Shown piece by piece: positions 7,466-16,267 of a stretch of DNA of 51,238 nucleotides. The notes beneath the pieces are model-generated. The model searched no databases, had not been told where the DNA came from, and saw nothing but the letters and a program-made list of their open reading frames with translations. Made by a program: the position numbers and the translations under genes. Location of the stretch: positions 1-51,238 of the forward strand of contig JADJTK010000003.1 in the NCBI GenBank assembly GCA_016711225.1, in the 5' to 3' direction. The first letter of the stretch is position 1; each line of letters begins with the position of its first letter. Source of the stretch: Opitutaceae bacterium (lineage in GTDB: Bacteria; Verrucomicrobiota; Verrucomicrobiia; Opitutales; Opitutaceae).

Positions 7466-10400
7466 TCAACGCGACCGCCGGATCTCCGCCAGGCCAAGCG
7501 CCGCCCCGAACTGGCGCACGATCGCGTTGTAAATGTCCTCTGGAGTCACCGGTTTGCTCACATAATCGTTCATGCCTGCGGCGAGGCAGCGCTCCGCATC
7601 GCCGGCAATCGCGTTGGCGGTGAGCGCCACGATCACCGGCTGGCGCTCCTGCGGCAAGGTGGCGCGGATCCGGCGGGTGGCCTCCAGCCCGTCCATCTCG
7701 GGCATCTGCACATCCATGAAGACCAGCTGGTAGCCGCCCTCCACCACCGCCCGCAACGCCTCGGTGCCGTTGGGCACGGTCTCCGCCTTGTAACCAAGCC
7801 GCTCCAACAAACGCAGTGCCACTTTGCGGTTCACCGGATTGTCCTCGACCAGCAACACCTTCAACGGGAGCCGTTCGGCCAGCGGGGCCGGCCCCACCAG
7901 CGCCGCCGTGCCCTCCTCCACCGCCACCGCCGGCCGCGGGGCGAGCGCGGCCAGAATGCGCTCGCGCAACAACTGCCGGCGCAGCGGTTTGGCCACGTAG
8001 CCCCGCACACCGGCCGCGGCCAGTTCCACCCGCGCCGGCCCTCGGCCGGCCAGCGACACCAGCACGACGGGCAAGGATATGTCCGGATACACCGCCCGCA
8101 GCCCCGCCACGGCCGTCAGGCCGTCGCCATCGGGCAGAGTATGGTCGACCACCACCAACTCCGGAGCCGGCACCCCCTGCATCCCAGCCTTCAACGCCGC
8201 ACACGACTCGTAGCAGAGCACCAGGTAGCCGTCGCGCTCCAGCACCTGAAGAATGAAACGCTGCGCCACCAGATCGTCCTCGACCACCACCGCCCTCCGG
8301 CCGATGCCGGCGGCGACGGTCGCAACCGCGCCCTCGGGCGCCGGATCCGGCGGCATCTGCACCGTGAAATCAAAGACGGTGCCTTCGCCCTCCCGGCTCG
8401 TGAGCCCGATGGCCCCCCCCATGAGCTCGACCAGCCGCTTGCTGATCGCCAGCCCCAGGCCGGTGCCGCCGAAACGCCGCGTGGTCGAGGCATCGCCCTG
8501 GCTGAAGGGCTGGAAGAGCTGTGCCAGGCGCCCCTTCGGTATTCCAATTCCAGTATCACTCACGGTGAACGCCAGCTGCCCCGGCGCCCCGCCCGCGTGC
8601 AGCTCCACGGCGACCCGCCCGGCGGGGGTGAACTTGAGCGCGTTGCCCACGAGATTGACCAGCACCTGCCGCAGCCGTGCGACATCGCCCACCACCGACT
8701 CGGGCACTCCGGGGTCGATCCAGTAGGCGAGCTCCACGCCCTTCTCCCCGGCGGGCACCGCGAACAGGTCCAGCACCTCCTCCACGCAGTCGGCAGGGTT
8801 GAACGGATACCGTTCCAGCTCCATACGCCCCGACTCGATTTTCGAAAAGTCCAAGATCTCGTTGATGATGGCCAGCAACGCATCGCCCGAGGACTGGATG
8901 GTGCGCACGCAGTCCTCCTGCTCGACGTTGAGTGGCGAATCCAGCAGCAGGCGCGCCAGCCCGATAACGCCGTTCATCGGCGTGCGGATCTCGTGGCTCA
9001 TCGAGGCGAGAAAATCGGACTTCGCCCGCGTGGCCGCTTCCGCCTGCGCCTTGGCTAGGCGCAGGTTGCGCTCGGTCTCGATACGCGCGGTGATATCGTG
9101 GAGCACGGCGATGAACTTCTCGACCTCCCCACGCTCGCCGGCCACCGGCTGCAACTCCAGATGAAGGTGATACTCCTTCCCGCTCCGGGAGACGGTCGCA
9201 ATCTCGGTGCTGGTCGGCAGCCGCCGCACGTAGGCCTGCCGAACCTCACCGGCCCCGCTTGGCTCGCCCGGGGGCGGCACCAGCACCTCGGCCATCAGCC
9301 GGCCGGCGATCCCCTCCAACGGGCTGCCCAGCAGACGCACGAAGCTCTCATTGACCCACTCGATACGGCCGGCCGCATCGGTGATCACCACCAGGTTGTC
9401 GGTGATCTTCGCCACAATCGCCAGTTTGCGCGCCTCGGCCTGGCTCACCCGCAACGCCTCCTCGGCCTGCTTGCGCTGGCTGATGTCCTGAAAGGTGCCG
9501 GCGATGCGCCGCGGAGTACCGTCGGCGGCGAAGGCCACTCCTTTGGCGCGCTCAAGGATCCAGCGCCACTCGCCGGCAGCATTGCGCGACCGATATTCGG
9601 ATTCGATGAACCCGGGCCGCGGCGCGCGCCCGAAATCGCGGTGCACCTTCGCCGTGTCCTCCGGATGCACCAGCGCGTCCCACTGCTCCAGGCGCGGGGG
9701 CATCCGGGCCGAGTCGTAACCAAGCATCTGCCACGCTCCCGCGCTGAAGAGCACCTCGCCGCTGCCCAGATCCCAGTCGAACGTGCCCACCTGCCCGGCC
9801 TCCAGCGCGAGGCTCAGCCGCTCCTCGCTGGCCTTGAGCCGCTCCTCGACTGCGCGGCGCTCCAGGTCCTCGTCGACGAGGCGCTGCGCGCCCGCCTCGG
9901 CCAGCAACTGCCGATATCGGGCCTTCTGGGCGAAATCAACGACCAGCCCGAGCAACAGGGCGAAAACCAAGCCCGAGCCCAGCACGACATTGGCGAGCGG
10001 GGGCACCAGCTGCTCCGCCGCGATCATCCGTGCCAGCACCAGCCGCACTGGGGTCCCCAGCACCTCGAAACTGCGGTCGAGGGCGCCCGCCGGCACCGGC
10101 GCACCGGCCGCGGGAAGCTCGCCCCGGATCGACACCGCCCCCAGGCCGAGCGCCACGGTGAACGAGCGATCTGGCGACAACCGCCCCAGGCTCGCCTCCG
10201 CCCAGGCCGCCGCCCCGACCTCGGCGACCACCGCCCCGATAAAATTGGCCCCACGATACGCGGGAACCGCCAGCAGCAGCGCCGGCCGGCCGTCGGGTCC
10301 GGTCACCGGGGCGGCCACCGCGCCCTTCCGCTGGTCGCGTGCCCTCATCAGGGCCAGGCGCCGCGGCGTATCCGTACCCTGGGCGAGACGGGGGGCCGTG

Positions 10401-11410
10401 TCGCCGCCCACGCCCGGGAACACGCGCATGCGCTGGAAGGCGTTGTCCAGCCACGCCACCTCGCCCACCGCCGGAAAGTCGCGGATCAGTCCCAGCGCGT
10501 CGGCCTGCCGGAGCCGATCGGCGGTGTCGCCCGACACCTCGCGGTCGGCGACCCGGCCTAGCGCCTTAAACGCCCCCTCCAGCTCCGCCGTCAGGGCGAA
10601 CACCACCGAATTGGCGCGCAACTCCAGGGCCGCCTCGCGCTGCGCCGCGTCGCGCTGGCGCAATGCCGCCCAAACGATCAGCGTTGCCGCCACGCAGCCG
10701 AGCATAAGCGGCACCGGCAACCAGCGCGCCGGCCCCGAATCGGGCGCCCGGGCCCACACCGCCAACGCGACCACGCCGCTGCCCAGCACCAGCAGACCGA
10801 AAGCCATCGGTAGCGCCACCGATTGGCCCAGCGCCAGGGTGGTCGCGAGGGCCAGGCCAGTGGCATGCCCAAGCAGCGCCGCCAATCCCACCGCGCCCAC
10901 CAACGAACCGAGCGCGGCCACCAGCAAAAGCCGCCCCCGACTCCCCTGGCCAAACCCCAACAATACCACCGCCAGGCCGGCCAACAGATAACCCAACGCC
11001 GCAACTGGGATCATCCGGCCCGGCGTCGCTGAAAGATCGAGACTATGGCGCAGCAACCACTGATCGAAGCCCTCCGGCACCCCGGGCCACTGCTCCAACA
11101 ACGACCACAGTCCAGCAACCGCCGGCAGCACCGCCAGCGCCGCCCACAGCCGCCCCCAATACACCCGCCCCACCAGGGCCACCCCAAAGAGCATCATCCC
11201 CAACCCGGCGTTGACCGGCACCGCCGGCCGGCCGCCGCCCCAGCTCACCAGGACCGACAGCCCGGCGAACCATCCCGCCACGACGCTCGCGCCCAGTACC
11301 ATCAGGCCCAGCGCGCAGCCGATGATCAGATTGTGGACAAAGACATCACGTTGGGGCTGTGCGGGGATCACGGGGGGAGCATTTTTGGGGTCTCGTCGAG
11401 GGCGAGGCAA
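7466..11410 (-). CDS. Hybrid sensor histidine kinase with two receiver domains
   Basis: A 1314-residue membrane kinase. An N-terminal block of about seven or eight hydrophobic segments (residues 25-250) is followed by an extracytoplasmic domain (about 260-460), another membrane helix, and a PAS domain with PAC (about 535-660, ending GTFQDISQRKQAEEALR). A second PAS follows (about 665-795), then HisKA with phospho-acceptor H806 in FLASMSHEIRTP, an HATPase with DTGIGIP and GGTGLGLAISK, and two receivers. The phospho-aspartates are D1089 (VVVDHTLPDGDG) and D1233 (VFMDVQMPEMDG). Final signal transfer probably goes to an Hpt protein or response regulator elsewhere. The start MPRPRRDP precedes the first membrane helix directly. 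It is convergent with the GreA-like gene; the signal is unknown. Confidence 0.93.
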   Translation of the reverse strand: MPRPRRDPKNAPPVIPAQPQRDVFVHNLIIGCALGLMVLGASVVAGWFAGLSVLVSWGGGRPAVPVNAGLGMMLFGVALVGRVYWGRLWAALAVLPAVAGLWSLLEQWPGVPEGFDQWLLRHSLDLSATPGRMIPVAALGYLLAGLAVVLLGFGQGSRGRLLLVAALGSLVGAVGLAALLGHATGLALATTLALGQSVALPMAFGLLVLGSGVVALAVWARAPDSGPARWLPVPLMLGCVAATLIVWAALRQRDAAQREAALELRANSVVFALTAELEGAFKALGRVADREVSGDTADRLRQADALGLIRDFPAVGEVAWLDNAFQRMRVFPGVGGDTAPRLAQGTDTPRRLALMRARDQRKGAVAAPVTGPDGRPALLLAVPAYRGANFIGAVVAEVGAAAWAEASLGRLSPDRSFTVALGLGAVSIRGELPAAGAPVPAGALDRSFEVLGTPVRLVLARMIAAEQLVPPLANVVLGSGLVFALLLGLVVDFAQKARYRQLLAEAGAQRLVDEDLERRAVEERLKASEERLSLALEAGQVGTFDWDLGSGEVLFSAGAWQMLGYDSARMPPRLEQWDALVHPEDTAKVHRDFGRAPRPGFIESEYRSRNAAGEWRWILERAKGVAFAADGTPRRIAGTFQDISQRKQAEEALRVSQAEARKLAIVAKITDNLVVITDAAGRIEWVNESFVRLLGSPLEGIAGRLMAEVLVPPPGEPSGAGEVRQAYVRRLPTSTEIATVSRSGKEYHLHLELQPVAGERGEVEKFIAVLHDITARIETERNLRLAKAQAEAATRAKSDFLASMSHEIRTPMNGVIGLARLLLDSPLNVEQEDCVRTIQSSGDALLAIINEILDFSKIESGRMELERYPFNPADCVEEVLDLFAVPAGEKGVELAYWIDPGVPESVVGDVARLRQVLVNLVGNALKFTPAGRVAVELHAGGAPGQLAFTVSDTGIGIPKGRLAQLFQPFSQGDASTTRRFGGTGLGLAISKRLVELMGGAIGLTSREGEGTVFDFTVQMPPDPAPEGAVATVAAGIGRRAVVVEDDLVAQRFILQVLERDGYLVLCYESCAALKAGMQGVPAPELVVVDHTLPDGDGLTAVAGLRAVYPDISLPVVLVSLAGRGPARVELAAAGVRGYVAKPLRRQLLRERILAALAPRPAVAVEEGTAALVGPAPLAERLPLKVLLVEDNPVNRKVALRLLERLGYKAETVPNGTEALRAVVEGGYQLVFMDVQMPEMDGLEATRRIRATLPQERQPVIVALTANAIAGDAERCLAAGMNDYVSKPVTPEDIYNAIVRQFGAALGLAEIRRSR

Positions 11411-11495
11411 CCGGTTTCCCCGGCCCTATGCCCAGGGATTCCCCCTACCCGTCGCAGAGTGGTGAGGAACGATTAGCGGGTAGCGCCCATCCCAC

Positions 11496-11546
11496 TCCTT
11501 CTCCTGCTCCTGCTCCTGCCTCCAGCTCGTTCTCATTCTCGTTCTC
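11496..11546. repeat. Pyrimidine-rich TCCTGC-type tandem tract
   Basis: Imperfect hexamer repeats of TCCTGC / TTCTCG in the intergenic region between the hybrid kinase and rlmF. A very similar tract occurs at 19928-20030 and a shorter piece at about 11691-11725. No gene lies in 11411-11791; this tract and the inverted repeats beside it fill the gap. Confidence 0.75.
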
Positions 11547-11568
11547 TGCGCATCGCGGGCCGCGCCCG

Positions 11569-11684
11569 CCGGGCGTCGCAAGCGACACCCCTACCCCGCC
11601 ATTCTCCTATAGGGGCGGTGCTTGCCGCCGCCCTCCGCTTCGTCCGATTCCCCGATCAAGGCGGCGCAAGCGACGCCCCTACAT
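11569..11684. repeat. REP-like GC-rich inverted repeat cluster (family A)
   Basis: Three copies of a 22-25 bp motif based on GGCGGCGCAAGCGACGCCCC: direct at 11571-11594, inverted at 11610-11632 (TAGGGGCGGTGCTTGCCGCC) and direct at 11658-11683. Each copy is itself nearly palindromic around CGCAAGCG. A fourth copy lies at 43841-43865 in another intergenic region. The arrangement matches repetitive extragenic palindromes. I see no transposase beside it. Confidence 0.7.
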
Positions 11685-11791
11685 CGGCCCGTTCTCCTGC
11701 TCCTGCTGCTCCTCGCCTCTTCGAATCTCCGCCACACGCGCACCGCGCGCTTGCCTGCCGGCGCCGGCACGCAAACGTGGCCGCCCTCGCC

Positions 11792-12759
11792 ATGCAGCCT
11801 CCGCCGCCCTCCTCGCCCACGCCCAAGGCGGAGCTGCATCCGCGCAACCGACACCATGGACGCTACGACTTCGGCACGCTGCTCCAGCGCAGTCCCGGGT
11901 TGGCCCGCTTCCTCCGCCCCAATCCCCACGGCGACCGCACAATCGACTTCGCCGACCCGGCGGCGGTCAAGGCCCTCAATGCCGCCCTGCTCCGCCACTA
12001 CTACGGCATCGAACATTGGGATCTTCCGCCGGGCTACCTTTGCCCCCCATTCCCGGCCGGGCGGACTATATCCACCACGCCGCCGATCTGCTTGCCGAAG
12101 ACGACGCGATCCCTCGCGGCCCCTCCGTCGCCGTTCTCGACATCGGCACCGGCGCCAACTGCATCTATCCGCTGATCGGTCGCCACGAATACGGTTGGCG
12201 TTTCGTCGGCTCGGAGCTCGATCCCACCGCCCTGACCAACGCCCGCCAGATCGTCGCCGCCAACCCGACCCTCGTCGGCCTCGTCGACTGCCGCCGCCAG
12301 GCCTCGGCCAACGCCATCTTCCGTGGCATCGTCGGCGCCGGCGAACGCTTCGCCCTCACCCTCTGCAATCCGCCCTTCCACGCCTCCGCCCAGGAAGCCG
12401 CGGAGGGGACCCGCCGCAAGGTGCGCAACCTCGGCGCCGGCAGCGACGCCCGCCCGCCGCTCAACTTCGGCGGCCGCAACACCGAGCTGTGGTGCCCAGG
12501 TGGGGAGGCTGCCTTCATCGGCCGCATGATCGCCGAGAGCGCCACCCTGCCGGACACCTGCCTCTGGTTCACCACCCTGGTCTCGAAGGCGGCGAATCTG
12601 CCGGCCCTGCGCTGGGCGCTCGCCTCCGTGCGGGCCGTGGAGGTACGCATCGTACCCATGGGCCAGGGACAAAAGCAGAGCCGCCTGCTCGCCTGGTCTT
12701 TTCTCGACTCCGCCGCGCGCCGCCGCCTATCCACCTTCAGCGGACCGACGAACCGCTAG
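11792..12759 (+). CDS. rlmF: 23S rRNA (adenine(1618)-N6)-methyltransferase, one-base frameshift
   Basis: Starting at ATG 11792 the first frame gives ELHPRNRHHGRYDFGTLLQ, then DFADPAAVKALNAALLRHYYG and WDLPPGYLCPP. The homology continues in another frame with PGRADYIHHAADLLAED, DIGTGANCIYPLIG (AdoMet site), LCNPPFHAS (the N-P-P-F catalytic motif, about residue 192) and GQGQKQSRLLAWSF. Together they cover a whole RlmF, which methylates A1618 of 23S rRNA. The switch is at the C run 12043-12048: seven C instead of six restores the frame exactly at CPPIPGRADY. I treat the gene as intact with a probable base-call error; a true frameshift mutation remains possible. Confidence 0.9.
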
Positions 12760-12939
12760 ACTTCCTCGCCGATCAAGGTCACCGCCACTTCCGACCCTTC
12801 GGAAATCCGCGTTTCGGCCGCCTAGGCACTGGAAACCCCAAGGAGAGACGGTTGCCCCAGCGTTGGATGGCGGTCTTCATGGCTCTCCATCGTGCCTACA
12901 CCAGTTCGGCCGTCCCTCGGGTCTGGCCCCCTCCTCGGG

Positions 12940-15912
12940 CTAGAACTCCCGCTCCACGCTCACATACCAGAAGGCCGGCGCGGGATCGTTGACCCCAGGC
13001 GTCGTGCCGAGCGCCTCCCGCGGATCAAGCGGAGGCCGGCTGTTCAACAGGTTGTTTACCCCCACCGAAACCGTGAACGCAGTGAATCCCTTGTAGGTAA
13101 TCGAACCATTCAACGTGAACTGCGGCCGGATAGCATACTCAATGAAGAAGTTGTCGGGCTGTTCGACGTAATCGGCAGGAGTGGGAAAGGAATCCGGCCC
13201 AAACACCGAGCCCAGATCGATCGTCCCGGTGCGCCCGCCGCGGTAGACGCCATAACAGTGGACTTCCCAATTGGCTCGTCGCCACCCCACCGAGGCGGTG
13301 GCATTCCAACGGGCGTTCAGCTCGGTGCCTACGTACTCCTCCCCATCCACCTCCACCGAATCGTACCAGGTGGCGGAGGCCCCCAGAAAAACGTCTCCAT
13401 ACGGCCCCGCCACCCAGTGGTAATTGGCGCCGAAATCCACCCCCTGGGTCATACTCCCCAAGAGGTTGGCGTAGTCGTCGCGCACAAAGAGAACTTGGCC
13501 GTAGGCTTCGCCCGGTGCCGGAGGGGCACGCAACACCCTGCCGTAGTAGGGAGAAGCGGGGCGCGCGGCGGCGGTTAGGAAGTCGGAGTAGCCCATGAAC
13601 GTACTGGGCTGCGCGAGCACCTGCCGCTGTTCATAACGGAAGCCATCCACCGACATCTCCAGCCCCTTAAGCCGTCCCTTGGGTGCGAACACCACACCGC
13701 CATACCAGCCGTCGGTGAGCTCGGGCCTCAGCTGGGGATTGCCCACCGTGACGATCTTCATCTCCCCGAGCTGCGTCCGGGTGAGCGGATCCCAGACCGG
13801 CGAGCCCGTATACGAAGTCTGGCTGGAGGTATACAGATAGGCGAGGTCCGGGGCCTTGAACGACTTGCTGAACGAGGCGCGCGCCAACAGCCAGTCCGTG
13901 GGCCGGAACTTCAACCCCGCCTTGGGCCGCACGCTCTGCCCGAAGTCCTTGTCGCTGTACCGCTCGTAGCGTCCGGCCAGTTGCAGCTCCACCTGCCTGA
14001 GGATCGGCACCGCCAACTCCCCGTAGACCGAGGTCACCCGACGTTCGCCCTCGCTGCTGGTCCCCGCATCGCCCGCCACAAGATTGGCCATGGCATTGAG
14101 CGTGGTCCGCTCATTGGCGAACTTCTCCTGGCGACGCTCGGCGCCCAGCGACAATCCGATCGCGCCGGCGGGCAGGTCGAAGAGGGGGCCGCTGGCGTTG
14201 AAATCACAACTCAGATACTCGAGTCGGGCCGTGTTGGGATTCTCCGTCTCCAGGAAGGCCGCGAAGGCCGGCTCGTTCGCCCCGAACCAGTTGAAATACA
14301 CGCGCTGGTCGGCCGGGGTGTCCGGGTTCCAAGTCAGGCGGTCGCCGCCGGCGCGGGTGAGCCCGAGCAGCGCCTCCTGCATGCGATCGTCGGGCACCAG
14401 GCCAGAGCCCAGATTCACCACCCGATTGCGTGCATAGAGCACCGCACTCTCCCAGTTCCATTTCCCGAGTCCGGCCAAGGTCCCGCCCAGGCCCACCACT
14501 GCACGCGGCGTCTCCGAGGTGACGTCGTAGACGCGATCCTCCAGCTCGACTAGGCGGCGCCGGCCCGCCAGCAAATCCTCGCCGAACGGGTTGTACGGGC
14601 TGCCCGCCGGGATCATCAGGTTGGGCGCTTCGGTCAGGCGAGCAGAGCCGGCGCTGTTCTCGGCCAAGTATTCATTCTCAAGATCGAGCGGGGTCGGGGT
14701 CGAGCGCACCTGCGTCTGCCCCCGGCAAAAGGACAGGTCGGCGAACAGATACAGGTGTTCGGAGAGCGGATGCCGCAGGGTGGCGAAGAGGCATAGGCGA
14801 TCCTCCCGGGGGAAGAGCCCGTTGAACAGCTGGTAATTGTAGGGATTGAAGCCCGGGCTGGTGGAGGCGGCCTCGACGGTGGGCTGGCTGGTCGGGCTGT
14901 CGTAGGTGTTCCAGTTGCCGTCGGAAGTGACCACATACCCCGGATAGCCCCGCGAGGACCGCTGGTCGAACCACGCCGAGCCGGCCCGCGAATCGGCGAC
15001 GGGATCGTCGGTGAGCTCGAGGGCGGCGGCGGCGCACTCGACGTACTCGGCCTCGGAGCGGAACGGCGCCACGTTGGGAACCGCGACGTGCGCCCAGCCG
15101 CTGCCGCGGTAGCGCGGATGGGTCTTGCCCGCCACGGATTCCTGGTTGGCGTCGCGCGTGAAACCCAAGTCCCGCGCCACCACCGGGTCGCGCTGTTCCC
15201 AATCGACCACCACCAGCACGCTGGTCTTCCCCCGCAGCAGTCCGTGGGTGAGGGTGGCCTTCCTCAGCAGCCCGCCGGTGTCGAAGTAGTCGCCCACCTG
15301 CGCCCGGGCGATCGTCCCCTGGAAGTCCCGCCGCATCTTGAAATTCACCACGCCGGCCACGGCATCGGAGCCGTAAAGCGCCGAGCCTCCGTCCTTGAGG
15401 ATCTCGACGCTGCCAATCGCCGCATCCGGTATGCTGTTGAGGTCGAAGACGGTCTTGAATCCGTCGTCGCCCGGGGCCGCATAGGGCGCGGCGCGACGGC
15501 CGTTGATGAGCACCAGTGTCTGGTTGTTGCCCAGCCCGCGCAGATTCATCGTACTCACGCCCGGCGCATAATCGTTGCCGGCGTCGATCGTGGTCAGGGC
15601 CTGGCCGCTGTTGAACGCAAAGGACCGCAGAGCGTCCGCCAAGCCCACAAAACCGGTGGACTTGAGATCCGCGGCGTGGATCTGCACCACCGGACTGACT
15701 GCCTCGGCGTCGATACGCTTGAGGCGCGAGCCCACCACCTCGAACGGGGCCAAGACCACCACCTCGGGCTCCTTCCCTCCCGCGTTTTCCGCGGCCAAAT
15801 CCGGCGCCCTCGCCGCCTGGGCGTGGAGCCCGCCCCCCAACCACGCGGGACCGACTAGACAGAGTGCCAATGCCCGCGCTCTCCCCGATAGACCAACCGT
15901 GGACGATTTCAT
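12940..15912 (-). CDS. TonB-dependent outer-membrane receptor
   Basis: 990 residues from ATG 15912, preceded by a GGGAAA ribosome site. The signal peptide (about residues 1-34) is followed by a short mature N-terminus with VVLAPFEVVGSR, a TonB-box-like region. The plug domain (about 50-175) carries MNLRGLGNNQTLVLINGRR and VEILKDGGSALYGSDAVAGVVNF. The remainder is a long 22-strand-type beta barrel ending in ...YVSVEREF with the terminal aromatic required for outer-membrane insertion. It imports a large ligand using energy from TonB. The substrate cannot be told, and no SusD-like partner is adjacent. It is followed downstream only by intergenic DNA and convergent rlmF. Confidence 0.93.
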   Translation of the reverse strand: MKSSTVGLSGRARALALCLVGPAWLGGGLHAQAARAPDLAAENAGGKEPEVVVLAPFEVVGSRLKRIDAEAVSPVVQIHAADLKSTGFVGLADALRSFAFNSGQALTTIDAGNDYAPGVSTMNLRGLGNNQTLVLINGRRAAPYAAPGDDGFKTVFDLNSIPDAAIGSVEILKDGGSALYGSDAVAGVVNFKMRRDFQGTIARAQVGDYFDTGGLLRKATLTHGLLRGKTSVLVVVDWEQRDPVVARDLGFTRDANQESVAGKTHPRYRGSGWAHVAVPNVAPFRSEAEYVECAAAALELTDDPVADSRAGSAWFDQRSSRGYPGYVVTSDGNWNTYDSPTSQPTVEAASTSPGFNPYNYQLFNGLFPREDRLCLFATLRHPLSEHLYLFADLSFCRGQTQVRSTPTPLDLENEYLAENSAGSARLTEAPNLMIPAGSPYNPFGEDLLAGRRRLVELEDRVYDVTSETPRAVVGLGGTLAGLGKWNWESAVLYARNRVVNLGSGLVPDDRMQEALLGLTRAGGDRLTWNPDTPADQRVYFNWFGANEPAFAAFLETENPNTARLEYLSCDFNASGPLFDLPAGAIGLSLGAERRQEKFANERTTLNAMANLVAGDAGTSSEGERRVTSVYGELAVPILRQVELQLAGRYERYSDKDFGQSVRPKAGLKFRPTDWLLARASFSKSFKAPDLAYLYTSSQTSYTGSPVWDPLTRTQLGEMKIVTVGNPQLRPELTDGWYGGVVFAPKGRLKGLEMSVDGFRYEQRQVLAQPSTFMGYSDFLTAAARPASPYYGRVLRAPPAPGEAYGQVLFVRDDYANLLGSMTQGVDFGANYHWVAGPYGDVFLGASATWYDSVEVDGEEYVGTELNARWNATASVGWRRANWEVHCYGVYRGGRTGTIDLGSVFGPDSFPTPADYVEQPDNFFIEYAIRPQFTLNGSITYKGFTAFTVSVGVNNLLNSRPPLDPREALGTTPGVNDPAPAFWYVSVEREF

Positions 15913-16255
15913 GGTTTCCCGTTTGCGGATTCGAAACAGAGAACCCGGTCCCAGGCGCCGGGCTGCAGGGAGCAGCGAGCCCGAAAAGAGCCAGCTTGCC
16001 CCGATACGCAAACCAACGGAGCAACGATTCAGTCCTGCAGGATATCCGTACTGCGGGCCGGGCTTTCCTGTAGTCGCCCTCGTCCTCCGGCTCCTGCCCA
16101 CCGAGTCCAACAGGCGGCGTGCTGCCGTGCAGCAGAATCGTTGGCGACGGACCTCAGGGGCCTGTCACCGCCCACCGACCACCCGTCCGCTGATACTCGG
16201 CCCTTGCCACGTGATACCTATTCCGTGGCCCTCGCCGCTTGTCACTTGTGACCTG
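15913..16255. other. Intergenic region upstream of the receptor gene
   Basis: No gene is supported. The receptor frame stays open upstream to 16110, but the sequence there is not protein-like and the signal peptide begins at 15912. The promoter of the receptor should lie here; I cannot assign -35/-10 boxes with confidence. The right edge contains a heptamer array. Confidence 0.5.
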
Positions 16256-16267
16256 CTACTTGTTGCC
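16238..16267. repeat. Heptanucleotide tandem array (CTTGTCA type)
   Basis: About four heptamers in register: CTTGTCA, CTTGTGA, CCTGCTA, CTTGTTG. The stop codon of the minus-strand kinase (16256-16258) lies inside it, and the kinase's last residues (N-K) are encoded by it. Same family as the arrays at 22366-22407 and 22829-22890. Confidence 0.75.
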
